Shown: positions 37,926-45,628, counted from the first letter of the stretch. The stretch: DNA of 64,000 bases from a virus (IMGVR_UViG_3300032173_000003:1-64000); one strand, 5' to 3'. A program made the numbers and translations. The notes: a model not told the origin generated them from the sequence alone.

Positions 37926-39388
37926 GATAACCCGAACGCTGTACCAACTGGGGCGTAACGCTCGGCATAGACCGCATTCTTCATAACCTCGATGGGAGTA
38001 ATCACCTTGCCGGTAAGAACCGATGTGAGGATTGAAGGGCTGCAGCCAGAAACAAGGCAAGTGCCCGTATCGTGCATCTTCATGGGGACGTTGCCCCCGG
38101 CGTTAACATTCCAGAACACAAGCTCAGGCAAAGAATATCCAGCTTGGGCGTACTTGATTCGGATTGCTTCAAAGTTTGTAACTGAAGCCCCTGTGCAACA
38201 CCGGTCAAACTCCATGTCTGAAACAATGATGAGCTTGCGGGGCATGTCTCCTTCGGGGACATTGTTTCTAACCGCAGTATTCAACACCAGGTTAAATACC
38301 GCTTGAAGGTCCGTACTCATCCCCCAAGCTGCATTGGAAAGGTTCCTGATGCGTTGGGCAATTGTTTGACCAGTTACAGTTTGCAGTTCGGGAGTTGAAG
38401 AGAAAGTCAAGAACTTGTCTTTCCAGATCCCAGTGTTGCGCTCCGAGATATACATCGCCATAGAGATGGAAACTGCCATAGGAGTTCCATACATGGAGCC
38501 AGAGACGTCAGCAACAACAAGTCCGTTAAACTCTTGACCCTCCATGTAGTTAGGCAGAGCCTCCCACATTAGGTTCAGGGTTTGGTCACTGGATTCACCT
38601 TTGTTCAGGTACTTGTCTACGATTTCGTAAGGATAGATGGTGCCAGCATTAATCTTAGCCTCACCCTTTTCAACAGCATTGAGGTACGTTTGGTAACGTT
38701 CCCCATCACGTTTTGCGAAAGCCTTGCGATACATAAAGCCAGCCCGAGAAGGCAACTTGCTGTAATCAATATTTTCCCATTCACGGGAGCACATTGCTTG
38801 TTCGACAATTCGGATTTGCGTACGAAGGGCGGTGAGAGCCTTGCGGTATTGGCGCTCAGACCAACCCATTGCTTCGGCAATCTTGCGGCCGATGCGCTTT
38901 GATTCTTTACTGGAAGCATTAACCGAAGGCAGCCACTTTGCAAGTAGGGAAACAGAGTTTCCTACTTCCGTATTCAAGTCAGTGGTAAGCTGAGTCTTGA
39001 TGGCGTTCAAGGCAACATCCCAGACCAGGGTTCCCTCAAGTACCACCAAGTCGTCCCAACGTCCGAACTCAGGAATCAGACCGACAAGTTTAGCGCCGAT
39101 TGTAGCGTCACTGCGCACAAGTTCCTTAAACAGTTCACGGAAGATTTTGCGCTCACCTTGGCCTCCACGAATGTCGCGAGCCCAAAATAGAATCCTGGCT
39201 GCAGTTTCTGCGTCTTCGGCGTAAGCCAGGTTGAATAGGCGAACGGCTTCAGGCACATTGTCACGGCAGGCCGCAATCTTACCAAAAAGGTCAAGATTCT
39301 TGGAACCTGTGGACTTATAGGCTTTTGCGCCGTTTGCAGTCGTGGTGGTATTGAAGTTGTTCTCTAGAGCGTTTAGAAATGTCGTCAT
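37922..39388 (-). CDS. DUF2828/Ro60(TROVE)-like vWA-domain protein
   Basis: 488 residues. N-terminal 270: helical repeat region with NGAKAYKSTGSKNLDLF, ILFWARDIRGGQGERKIFREL and LIPEFGRWDDLVVL, the pattern shared by DUF2828 and TROVE proteins. C-terminal part: von Willebrand A domain with the MIDAS DVSGSMYGTPMAVS, IIVSDMEFDRC and later acidic and Thr positions. This two-part layout is that of Ro60, which binds Y RNAs and misfolded small RNAs as a ring. It lies directly upstream of the interrupted tRNAs, and bacterial Y RNAs contain a tRNA-like module; a similar RNP is inference. Own promoter at 39484-39511. Confidence 0.75.
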   Translation of the reverse strand: MTTFLNALENNFNTTTTANGAKAYKSTGSKNLDLFGKIAACRDNVPEAVRLFNLAYAEDAETAARILFWARDIRGGQGERKIFRELFKELVRSDATIGAKLVGLIPEFGRWDDLVVLEGTLVWDVALNAIKTQLTTDLNTEVGNSVSLLAKWLPSVNASSKESKRIGRKIAEAMGWSERQYRKALTALRTQIRIVEQAMCSREWENIDYSKLPSRAGFMYRKAFAKRDGERYQTYLNAVEKGEAKINAGTIYPYEIVDKYLNKGESSDQTLNLMWEALPNYMEGQEFNGLVVADVSGSMYGTPMAVSISMAMYISERNTGIWKDKFLTFSSTPELQTVTGQTIAQRIRNLSNAAWGMSTDLQAVFNLVLNTAVRNNVPEGDMPRKLIIVSDMEFDRCCTGASVTNFEAIRIKYAQAGYSLPELVFWNVNAGGNVPMKMHDTGTCLVSGCSPSILTSVLTGKVITPIEVMKNAVYAERYAPVGTAFGLS

Positions 39389-39478
39389 TTTTCTTTGTGC
39401 AAGTTGATTGTTTTGTGTGTTTAAGATACAAGTTATGGCTGTATCAACTTTGATCCCGATGGCTGAACCACCGTTCTG
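39389..39478 (-). promoter_or_regulatory. Structured leader of the DUF2828 gene
   Basis: About 90 bases. A hairpin GGUGG/CCAUC with loop UUCAG, then an 8-bp stem AAGUUGAU/AUCAACUU enclosing ACAGCCAUAAC and a GAUAC/GUAUC pairing. It recalls elements A and B in style (8-bp stem followed by CAGC) but is not the same sequence. Possible autoregulatory site. Confidence 0.4.
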
Positions 39479-39483
39479 TGCCT

Positions 39484-39511
39484 AGTATAGCAAGGGGGGC
39501 TAAGGGGGTAA
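39484..39511 (-). promoter_or_regulatory. Promoter of the DUF2828 gene
   Basis: Minus-strand TTTACC, 16-bp spacer, TATACT with extended TGC. A second TACAAT box with TTTACC lies about 50 bases upstream. Confidence 0.65.
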
Positions 39512-39566
39512 ACTCCGTTCCCGCTTCCTGGGTCTATTGTAGCACGGTGGAGGGAGGGTAAATGCC

Positions 39567-39812
39567 TCAGCTTTCCAACTCGTTTGCGATGGCAAGAAGT
39601 TCGTGTCGTATTAGTTGAGCTTTATGGTTCATCCCCCATATCATAGTTTCCCTATGATTTTCAAGATTTTCCTGAGGTTTGATTTCCATAAAAGGTAACA
39701 GCTCATTTACAGCAGTTCGCAGGGCGGTGGCCACTGCCGCTTCCAATTCGTCACAGTTTTCGTAGGCATCCCTAATTGCCTGTGCGACAGGAGACAGTGA
39801 TTGGTCAGTCAT
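39567..39812 (-). CDS. LSPAAQ-family module protein
   Basis: 81 residues: MTDQSLSPVAQAIRDAYEN, VATALRTAVNELLPF and HELLAIANELES. Overlaps the tiny gene upstream. Unknown. Confidence 0.7.
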   Translation of the reverse strand: MTDQSLSPVAQAIRDAYENCDELEAAVATALRTAVNELLPFMEIKPQENLENHRETMIWGMNHKAQLIRHELLAIANELES

Positions 39813-39903
39813 TTGGCAGGGCCTCCAGGGCGCGGCGGATTAGCTTTTCTTGATTCGTTGGTCCAAGCATGTGATCTTCGATTTCGGAAGGGATGATGTC
39901 CAT
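39805..39903 (-). CDS. 32-residue protein
   Basis: MDIIPSEIEDHMLGPTNQ then LIRRALEALPND. The LEALPND ending recurs in other small modules here (46506-46625 ends LEALPND). Its stop overlaps the next ATG. Confidence 0.45.
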   Translation of the reverse strand: MDIIPSEIEDHMLGPTNQEKLIRRALEALPND

Positions 39904-39907
39904 TGTG

Positions 39908-40390
39908 TCAGAGTTTGAAAGGAGAGACGATAATACGAGGTTCAACATAAACAGGGCGGGTTTTGCCATTACCACTGGGGTCTGAACACATCACCCAAGA
40001 CCCTTCTGCACTACTCGGAGAGAACAAACCATCGGGGTCTGCTTGAGGGAGAGTTGCACCAGCAGTGCCTACATACTTCTCAGGATTGGTGTATTGTGTG
40101 GCAGCAGGAATAGCATAACCGACAGAGTTACACAGAAACACAGGACGACCAGTAGTTTCAGGAACAGTGTAAGTATAAGTTACCAAACCGTCTTGGTCAC
40201 GCATCTCAATAATCTGCTTCATCAACTTACGTGTGCGGAAGTTTTTGATAGCAGGCATACCAGTTTGTGCCGTGCCCTCTTGAAGCATACGTTCTTGTTG
40301 TACTCGTTGCGTATCATCAGAACTTTCTGCACATCCAGTCAAGGTCACACCGAGAAAGGCAATGGAAGCAATAGCAAGAAAGGGTTTCAT
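39908..40390 (-). CDS. Exported lipoprotein
   Basis: 160 residues. N-terminus MKPFLAIASIAFLGVTLTGCAESS is a lipoprotein signal with lipobox LTGC, so it should be lipidated and membrane-anchored outside the cytoplasm. Mature part has one Cys pair (FLCNSVGY, VMCSDPSG). Could act in superinfection exclusion. The first 7 residues are identical to those of the next gene. Confidence 0.7.
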   Translation of the reverse strand: MKPFLAIASIAFLGVTLTGCAESSDDTQRVQQERMLQEGTAQTGMPAIKNFRTRKLMKQIIEMRDQDGLVTYTYTVPETTGRPVFLCNSVGYAIPAATQYTNPEKYVGTAGATLPQADPDGLFSPSSAEGSWVMCSDPSGNGKTRPVYVEPRIIVSPFKL

Positions 40391-40392
40391 AA

Positions 40393-40710
40393 TCAGTTAG
40401 GGAGGTTGGAAATAAAAGACTGAAGACCAGAAGGCATAGCATCAGCAGGAACTTCAATAGCACGATGCCTAATCACATCAGCAAGTGCTTTTTTGTGTTC
40501 GGGAGATGCTTTAATGTACTCAAATTGCATATTTTGCAACTCTTGCACAGCACCAGTTCGGAAAGACTTTGATTGCTCAAAAGTATTCCTCCGAACATTC
40601 TCGTACTTGGGGGCAAAGAATGAGGTGAATAAAAGGTCATGGTAGGTGATGCCCCAGGTCAGGGCACCGACGCCTACCACACCACCAACAATAGCAAGAA
40701 AGGGTTTCAT
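40393..40710 (-). CDS. Membrane-anchored protein
   Basis: 105 residues: MKPFLAIVGGVVGVGALTWG as a membrane anchor, then a helical soluble part (EQSKSFRTGAVQELQNMQF). Shares the MKPFLAI start (same DNA) with the lipoprotein gene downstream, suggesting exchange of the 5' end. Confidence 0.65.
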   Translation of the reverse strand: MKPFLAIVGGVVGVGALTWGITYHDLLFTSFFAPKYENVRRNTFEQSKSFRTGAVQELQNMQFEYIKASPEHKKALADVIRHRAIEVPADAMPSGLQSFISNLPN

Positions 40711-40729
40711 AAGTTTCAGTTGTGAGTAT

Positions 40730-41098
40730 TCATGGAAAAATTTTCAGGGCCAGGGTGCTGGTTTTCCAAGTACCAGGGAGACGGTTACCCCGCTTCCCGA
40801 CAATAACGGGCAAATCACCAACCATTTCAACCACTGTGTCAATGTCGAACACCTCCAAAGTAGCCATATTGTGACTACCAAACCAACGAGTTCTACCCGT
40901 AGCTCTGGCAATCAGGCGGCTCCCCCTGGCATCTTCCAGGGCAAACTCCCCCTCTTCAAGACACAGGTCCTGGGGAGCTACAGGCAGAACATCCCACCAA
41001 CCCCACCAACCACGTTTCCGGCCATTGGGGGCTGCGTCACAGTGACTAGCACTGAAACCGTTGCGAGTGATGGGACTGAAGGTTGCGGTGGCGAACAT
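40730..41098 (-). CDS. Hypothetical protein
   Basis: About 122 residues from MFATATFSPITRNGFSA; the promoter at 41127-41155 lies just upstream. Contains RKRGWWGWWDVLPV and TRWFGSHNMATLEVFDIDTV. Beta-rich. Unknown. Confidence 0.6.
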   Translation of the reverse strand: MFATATFSPITRNGFSASHCDAAPNGRKRGWWGWWDVLPVAPQDLCLEEGEFALEDARGSRLIARATGRTRWFGSHNMATLEVFDIDTVVEMVGDLPVIVGKRGNRLPGTWKTSTLALKIFP

Positions 41099-41126
41099 GG
41101 AAGACTCCGTGTTGGTTGCTGTGTAT

Positions 41127-41155
41127 ATTGTAGCACGACGGGGGAGAAAGTTCAA
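41127..41155 (-). promoter_or_regulatory. Promoter with -35 inside a G/C hairpin
   Basis: Minus-strand TTGAAC, 17-bp spacer, TACAAT with extended TGC. GGGGG and CCCCC on either side of the -35 can pair, so the same DNA may end the upstream transcript. Confidence 0.65.
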
Positions 41156-41178
41156 ACCCCCCCCCCAACCCGTGACCA

Positions 41179-41835
41179 TCAGGCAGCCAGGATAGCATCC
41201 AGCAGATTAGCCGATTGGAAGTCCCGGAAATCTTCTTCCAGCTCGGCCCTGGCACCCTCACCAGCCATCTTAGCCAGACAGATGGGGCCGATGCCACCGA
41301 AGACGCTCACAGGGTCAACCAGGCCCCGACCGCAGCAGCTACAGGTTCCGGTCTTGCGGCCATATGCCACAGCAGCGTTCTTGGGGTCGTTGGCAACCTG
41401 GGCCAAAGTTTCAGCTACGCTGGTGCTACCGTCAAAGGTACCAGTGCGGCTAATTTTACCAACATAGGCCCCGTTCTGGTATACGTAGGCGGCACCGGCA
41501 TTGTATCCCTTGGTGACTGCCTTGACGGTAGCACCTTCGAAGCGGAGGATAACCTGGCGCTTGGCTTTCTCCTGCATCTTGGCAGTCAGAGTAACCAATC
41601 CCAGGAAAGGTCCCACCGTCTCAGGAGCTTTGCGAGCATTCAGGGTATCCTGGGCAGTCTTCAGAGCCCACATCTGTTGCTTGTGGCTAGGGCTGCCAGC
41701 GTAGAAGCCAGCCAGGATCCAGTCAATGAAGCTGCTAGCGGGCAGAGTAGCCACGATCTCTTGGGCTTGCTCGATGCTCAAGTCAGTGGTGAAGGTGATG
41801 AGTTTGCCAGCAGCAGTGACGACTTGGTAGTTCAT
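41179..41835 (-). CDS. DUF6011-type protein with C-terminal zinc motif
   Basis: 218 residues. The C-terminal region TGTCSCCGRGLVDPVSVFGG followed by GPICLAKMAG is the DUF6011-type zinc motif (three to four Cys). The N-terminal 100 residues are helical (FIDWILAGFYAGSP), the middle has AVTKGYNAGAAYVYQNGAYV. These proteins are common in phages and actinobacteria; role unknown, possibly nucleic-acid binding. Confidence 0.7.
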   Translation of the reverse strand: MNYQVVTAAGKLITFTTDLSIEQAQEIVATLPASSFIDWILAGFYAGSPSHKQQMWALKTAQDTLNARKAPETVGPFLGLVTLTAKMQEKAKRQVILRFEGATVKAVTKGYNAGAAYVYQNGAYVGKISRTGTFDGSTSVAETLAQVANDPKNAAVAYGRKTGTCSCCGRGLVDPVSVFGGIGPICLAKMAGEGARAELEEDFRDFQSANLLDAILAA

Positions 41836-41906
41836 GAGGGGGAAGGGGTGATTGCCTTACCCCTTTATTGTAAACCATGGAAGGAGCAGTGTCAACCCCC
41901 TTGCCC

Positions 41907-42089
41907 TTAGTGGAGGATCGTGGCTGCGGTTTGACTTTTGAAAACTTTCATGGCTTCCGCCTTGATCTGGGCGCAAGTGAAAAAGCGTCCACCCATTCTG
42001 TAGTTGCGGTAAGGAAGCATCGTCGGTTTCATCCCGGCTTCGGTGAGAACTGCCAGGGCTTGGCCGATGTTGAGTGACTGAGTGGCCAT
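41907..42089 (-). CDS. Hypothetical small protein
   Basis: 60 residues starting MATQSLNIGQALAVLTEAG, with YRNYRMGGRFFTCAQI. Basic. Unknown. Confidence 0.6.
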   Translation of the reverse strand: MATQSLNIGQALAVLTEAGMKPTMLPYRNYRMGGRFFTCAQIKAEAMKVFKSQTAATILH

Positions 42090-42200
42090 GGTGCCGTGAT
42101 TGGTTGCGCTACCCTCAAATTGTAGCAGCTTAATCTGTTAGGTGCAAGTCTGCGCAGCCGGTTCAGCTGTGATCTCACTTGAGGAGGCTTCCAACGGGGG

Positions 42201-42353
42201 TCAAGACTCTGGGTACGGCTCTCCAAAAATCATCTGATAGAAAAGCTTTGCTGCCTCACTGCTCCTGGCAAACTCGTCATCTTCCTCATTTAAGAGGTCG
42301 GAGTTAGGCTCTGTGGCGAGGTCGTCAGTGTCGTGTGCAAGTTGGTTTGACAT
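42201..42353 (-). CDS. Small acidic protein
   Basis: 50 residues: MSNQLAHDTDDLATEPN, an acidic run, then AAKLFYQMIFGEPYPES. A promoter (TTGACC, 17-bp spacer, TAAGAT, 42375-42403) precedes it. Acidic mimicry of nucleic acid is possible but unproven. Confidence 0.55.
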   Translation of the reverse strand: MSNQLAHDTDDLATEPNSDLLNEEDDEFARSSEAAKLFYQMIFGEPYPES

Positions 42354-42399
42354 TGAGAGGGGAGCTAATCCTTTATCTTAGCACAATGCTATAGCAAGG

Positions 42400-42612
42400 T
42401 CAAGGTGTGGATACCCACCCCCCACGAATGTCAGGCACATAGAGAAACTCTTCTCCATTGTCGTATGCCTGAGTTATGCTATAAGCCTCGGCCATCACAA
42501 TTTCCAGAAGTTCTTGGTTCCCGTTCTCAAAGTGGAAATGTGTTTGATTGGCTAAATCAGTTAGTTTTACCAGAAGGATTTCCTCCAGAGTGTCGGGGTT
42601 CATTAGTCTCAT
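42400..42612 (-). CDS. Hypothetical small protein
   Basis: 70 residues (MRLMNPDTLEEILLVKL...), the real start may be the second ATG. Acidic, helical. Unknown. Confidence 0.6.
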   Translation of the reverse strand: MRLMNPDTLEEILLVKLTDLANQTHFHFENGNQELLEIVMAEAYSITQAYDNGEEFLYVPDIRGGWVSTP

Positions 42613-42630
42613 CTACGATGTTTAAGGCAG

Positions 42631-42870
42631 CTATTGACTTCGCCATTTCAGTATGGCACGGGCGAACCTGATGGCTTCGTCATACAGAGAAAAATAGCGA
42701 CTAGATTTATCCCACAGCCTGCATATTTCATCCTCTGTCAGTTCTTGCGGCTCGGGCTCAACATGTAGGGCATCATTCATTTCGTGAATGACGGTCCAAT
42801 AGTCTTCACCATTGCCCCACTTATCAACGAGTTTGGCGCACAGGGATTTCCAGTAGTTGGGGTCAGTCAT
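42631..42870 (-). CDS. YRALCAEL-family-like protein
   Basis: 79 residues: MTDPNYWKSLCAKLVDKWG is a diverged YRALCAEL head; ends AIRFARAILKWRSQ like the ARAVLARWG units. Overlaps the upstream gene by 4 bases. Unknown. Confidence 0.6.
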   Translation of the reverse strand: MTDPNYWKSLCAKLVDKWGNGEDYWTVIHEMNDALHVEPEPQELTEDEICRLWDKSSRYFSLYDEAIRFARAILKWRSQ

Positions 42871-43163
42871 GGTAGCACCCTTGAATAGTGTCCGTGGGCT
42901 TTCAGAAGGTAGCGAATGCGGGGGAGAGCTTGGGCGGCACGTTCTTCACACCATTGCAAGTCATCTCCTTCCTCACGCTCAGCGTCCCCAATGTCAGCTA
43001 AGGCAGCTTCAGCATAGGCCAATGCGGAAAGTAAACCGTCACGGTCGTTTAAAGCATGGGAATAACTCCCGGCACTAAACTTGTCGTGATAGATAAGTTT
43101 TTCGCGTTCAGTGTCTGTTAAATTTTTGAAAACTACTGTGTGAAACTGGTTGGAGTCAATCAT
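42867..43163 (-). CDS. Hypothetical protein
   Basis: 98 residues starting MIDSNQFHTVVFKNLTDTER; helical, with DLQWCEERAAQALPRIRYLL. Unknown. Confidence 0.6.
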   Translation of the reverse strand: MIDSNQFHTVVFKNLTDTEREKLIYHDKFSAGSYSHALNDRDGLLSALAYAEAALADIGDAEREEGDDLQWCEERAAQALPRIRYLLKAHGHYSRVLP

Positions 43164-43464
43164 TTGATCTCATTGATTTGATGAAGGGCCTAATGAAAGC
43201 CCAAGCCGTTTTAGCTATGTCCACAAGGAGAGGCTCTTGGGCGTCTACCCCAGGTTTGGGGAGACGGGGCTCATACCCAACAGCATCGGGACCGCATAGT
43301 TTTTTGTTTTCTCTAGCGGTCAGGCACCAATATTCGTCTTTGGTTGATGTTCCGTGCAAATAGTTATCGACGGTGAAAGTGTACTTCTTGCAGGTGGGGG
43401 TGAAATCATCGCTGTCATCGCAATGCTCGCAACTGTAGCAGGATTTTAAGGGGGTGTCAGTCAT
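43156..43464 (-). CDS. Cys-rich N-terminal zinc-motif protein
   Basis: 102 residues; KSCYSCEHCDDSDDF at the start with further Cys (PTCKKY, WCLTARENKKLC). The 5' end of this gene is partly duplicated at 45178-45214 beside the GIY-YIG gene. Unknown function. Confidence 0.65.
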   Translation of the reverse strand: MTDTPLKSCYSCEHCDDSDDFTPTCKKYTFTVDNYLHGTSTKDEYWCLTARENKKLCGPDAVGYEPRLPKPGVDAQEPLLVDIAKTAWAFIRPFIKSMRSND

Positions 43465-43476
43465 GGTCGGTGTTTA

Positions 43477-43689
43477 TCAATCATAGATTTCAGTCTCGTT
43501 TTCAAGTTTGTTCAAGACGGTTCGGCGGGTCGGGATGCCAAGGGCCATTCTCAGGGTGTCCACCTCGTGAATGAGCAACCTCACCATGTCTAATGGAGCA
43601 ACTTCACACTCAGGGTAAACCTTGCTGACTTCTGAGGCGATGCGGAGGTATTCGGCCCTGTAGTAGTCTATTTCGTTTGGGATTGTCAT
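43477..43689 (-). CDS. Hypothetical small protein
   Basis: 70 residues (MTIPNEIDYYRAEYLRIA...), helical; EVDTLRMALGIPTR. Unknown. Confidence 0.6.
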   Translation of the reverse strand: MTIPNEIDYYRAEYLRIASEVSKVYPECEVAPLDMVRLLIHEVDTLRMALGIPTRRTVLNKLENETEIYD

Positions 43690-43940
43690 TGCTCAACAGC
43701 AGTGTAAGGTGTAAACCCCAGCTCAAAAAGGTCCCCCTCCCTGTTGACGTATAGAAGTTTAGGCTCCTCACCGTCCGGATACCACCAAGCAAACCGGTTT
43801 CTCACAATTTTAAGTCTTTCTGACGGGGAGGTTTTCCCCCTTAACAGCGTGTAAATAAGGCCGTCAGGGTACTGAGTACAGGGGGGTAGCAGGTTCACGC
43901 CTTTTGCGCCATCGAACCCGGCTTCAGTTGGTGTCATCAT
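43686..43940 (-). CDS. Hypothetical small protein
   Basis: 84 residues starting MMTPTEAGFDGAKG; RFAWWYPDGEEPKLLYVNRE in the middle. Overlaps both neighbours. Unknown. Confidence 0.6.
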   Translation of the reverse strand: MMTPTEAGFDGAKGVNLLPPCTQYPDGLIYTLLRGKTSPSERLKIVRNRFAWWYPDGEEPKLLYVNREGDLFELGFTPYTAVEQ

Positions 43941-44211
43941 TGTTATTTGTGTAAGGTCCAGGGATAATCCACTGTAGGTTTAAACTTTTGCATTGGGCGC
44001 AGAATTCATCGACCCCTTCAGCCCAAACATACCCGATTCCACGGGCATTTACGTAAATTGAGTCAGTGCCGGTCTCACATCGTGTGCTACAAACATCTCG
44101 GCACCCTTCATAGTCTACAATGCAAACCACGGATTGGTTTTTTGCCAGCTCATACAAGGTTGCATAGTCTGAAGATAAATTGTAACCAGAAATGTCTCTT
44201 ACTGAGGTCAT
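43924..44211 (-). CDS. Cys-containing hypothetical protein
   Basis: 95 residues with Cys in VVCIVDYEGCRDVCSTRC and FCAQCKSL; possible zinc site. Unknown. Confidence 0.6.
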   Translation of the reverse strand: MTSVRDISGYNLSSDYATLYELAKNQSVVCIVDYEGCRDVCSTRCETGTDSIYVNARGIGYVWAEGVDEFCAQCKSLNLQWIIPGPYTNNNDDTN

Positions 44212-44216
44212 ATGTG

Positions 44217-44291
44217 TTAGTTAAGTGTTGTGAGGGTTGCAAGAATTACCGTTGACAGCCAGTCCAAGACTCGAATTGTACTGTCATCCAT
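44217..44291 (-). CDS. 24-residue membrane peptide
   Basis: MDDSTIRVLDWLSTVILATL then TTLN: one short membrane helix with acidic N-terminus. Preceded by its own promoter, which supports expression. Confidence 0.45.
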   Translation of the reverse strand: MDDSTIRVLDWLSTVILATLTTLN

Positions 44292-44318
44292 GGTTGGTTT
44301 CCGGGTTCACATGGTAGT

Positions 44319-44348
44319 ATCATACAGCATAGTCCCCCCTGTTGTCAA
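44319..44348 (-). promoter_or_regulatory. Promoter with -35 inside a C/G hairpin
   Basis: Minus-strand TTGACA, 18-bp spacer, TATGAT. CCCC and GGGG flank the -35. It overlaps the stop of the GIY-YIG gene. Confidence 0.6.
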
Positions 44349-45159
44349 GGGGTTCCTGTAGGAGTCTCATTCTGTTTGACGTATCAATCCCCCTTGCTTT
44401 TTGGTAACTTGAAAGACTACCAGCATTTGTAGTAAAACCAGTTACCGTGCATTGCCATCTCTGAGACAGGGCAATGGCTAAATTTTCTCTTGCCTTTTCT
44501 CTTTGCTCCGGGGTCTTACTTGCCGCCCTCTTCTTTGCAATTTCACTTCTTTGCTCCGGGGTCTTACTTGCCGCCCTCTTCTTTGCAATTTCACTTCTTT
44601 GCTCCGGGGTCTTACTTGCCGCCCTCTTCTTTGCAACTTCACTTCTTTGCTCCGGGGTCTTATTTGCCGCCCTCTTCTTTGCAACTTCACTTCTTTGCTC
44701 AGGAGTCATACTTGCCTGCGCCTTCCTTACCCTCTTACTTCTTTGCTCAGGAGTCATACTTGCCGCCGCTTTCCTTCCCCTCTTACTTCTTTGCTCAGGA
44801 GTCATACTTGCCGCCGCTTTCCTTGCCACCTCACTTCTTTGCTCCGGTGTTGAATTCTTCAAGTATTCCGTATTACAAAATCTCTCATTAGCATTGTGTT
44901 TATTGGCAAATTTCGGATTCAATCCAACGTCATAGAAACGGTGAAGAATCCTCTCATCCTTATTCGCCTCTTCTCTGGTCTCATAAGTCCCTAGTATAAT
45001 CTTACTAGTTGGTAGAAATGACTTATCGCTAAATGAACCAAAATACTTCACATCTTCTTCCGGCTTACAGTTACAGCTTCTCACCCCGATGTAACCCCTA
45101 CCAAACTCTTCATACGAGTAGTAAGTATAATGGTATTTTTTGTGAAGGTCGGTTCTCAT
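44320..45159 (-). CDS. GIY-YIG-type homing endonuclease with nine 16-residue repeats
   Basis: 279 residues. N-terminal 95: diverged GIY-YIG nuclease (YHYTYYSYEEFGRGYIGVRS, then Arg and Glu further on: YETREEANKDERILH). Middle: about nine tandem copies of a 16-residue unit of the type TPEQRSEVAKKRAASK, encoded by 48-bp DNA repeats, a basic helical array like NUMOD-type DNA-binding modules. The C-terminal part (GSLSSYQKARGIDTSNRM) resembles the helix-turn-helix tail of such enzymes. Inserted next to a truncated copy of the gene at 43156-43464. Confidence 0.75.
   Translation of the reverse strand: MRTDLHKKYHYTYYSYEEFGRGYIGVRSCNCKPEEDVKYFGSFSDKSFLPTSKIILGTYETREEANKDERILHRFYDVGLNPKFANKHNANERFCNTEYLKNSTPEQRSEVARKAAASMTPEQRSKRGRKAAASMTPEQRSKRVRKAQASMTPEQRSEVAKKRAANKTPEQRSEVAKKRAASKTPEQRSEIAKKRAASKTPEQRSEIAKKRAASKTPEQREKARENLAIALSQRWQCTVTGFTTNAGSLSSYQKARGIDTSNRMRLLQEPLDNRGDYAV
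44495..44860 (-). repeat. 48-bp tandem repeat array
   Basis: Roughly seven to nine head-to-tail copies of a 48-base unit inside the GIY-YIG gene; copies toward the gene's 3' end are nearly identical, those nearer its 5' end more diverged. This gradient suggests recent expansion from one side. Confidence 0.8.
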
Positions 45160-45177
45160 GATTTTGCTTCTGCGGGT

Positions 45178-45214
45178 ACTCGCAACTGTAGCAGGATTTT
45201 AGGGGGGTTTCAAT
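45178..45214 (-). pseudogene. Truncated duplicate of the 5' end of the CYSCEHC gene
   Basis: Codes ETPLKSCYSCE and shares 23 identical bases with the start of the gene at 43156-43464, but has ATT in place of the ATG and then runs into the GIY-YIG gene. It marks the insertion point of the endonuclease. Confidence 0.6.
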
Positions 45215-45371
45215 TGTTCCAGTGCCGGATTACGCCAGCAACGATAAAGATGTTGGTAGTCAGGTAGCTGAGCAGGATGACTAAGCGGACCATAGCGATG
45301 CGGTCAGCAATGCTAGGGTCGGGGTGCGCCTTCTCGCCTAAGGCTTTGGCGAGGATACGCCAGCGGCTCAC
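45210..45371 (-). CDS. Small membrane protein, GTG start
   Basis: 53 residues; the GTG overlaps the upstream stop (GTGA). SRWRILAKALGEKAHPDP then a membrane helix (AMVRLVILLSYLTTNIFIV). Unknown. Confidence 0.55.
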   Translation of the reverse strand: MSRWRILAKALGEKAHPDPSIADRIAMVRLVILLSYLTTNIFIVAGVIRHWNN

Positions 45372-45628
45372 TGCGCAGCCTCCAGCTCGGCGGCGATGGC
45401 GAGGAAGCCCTCGGCAACATCCATTGCTCCTTGTTTCCATCCTTTGCCCCAATCAGTTGACGGAATGCCTGTTACGACTGTTCGCCTAGCCTGATCAGCA
45501 GCAGCTCGCAGGGCGGCGGCGATGCCTTGGCGAGTTGTTCCGGCTTGGTCAAATGCGGAGTCGGCAGCATCCAGCACCGCCTGGGCGGCGGGGGAGAGTT
45601 GCGTATCGGGTGCGGTTGTTTTGCTCAT
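45368..45628 (-). CDS. LSPAAQ-family module protein
   Basis: 86 residues: TQLSPAAQAVLDAADSAF, IAAALRAAADQARR and FLAIAAELEAAQ, the clearest example of this family. Unknown. Confidence 0.7.
   Translation of the reverse strand: MSKTTAPDTQLSPAAQAVLDAADSAFDQAGTTRQGIAAALRAAADQARRTVVTGIPSTDWGKGWKQGAMDVAEGFLAIAAELEAAQ

Noticed and set aside
43900-43925. T-loop-like TCGAACC as part of a tRNA
   Set aside because: It is inside a coding frame and no acceptor or anticodon arms surround it.
44495-44860. CRISPR array
   Set aside because: The repeats are contiguous 48-bp coding units without spacers.
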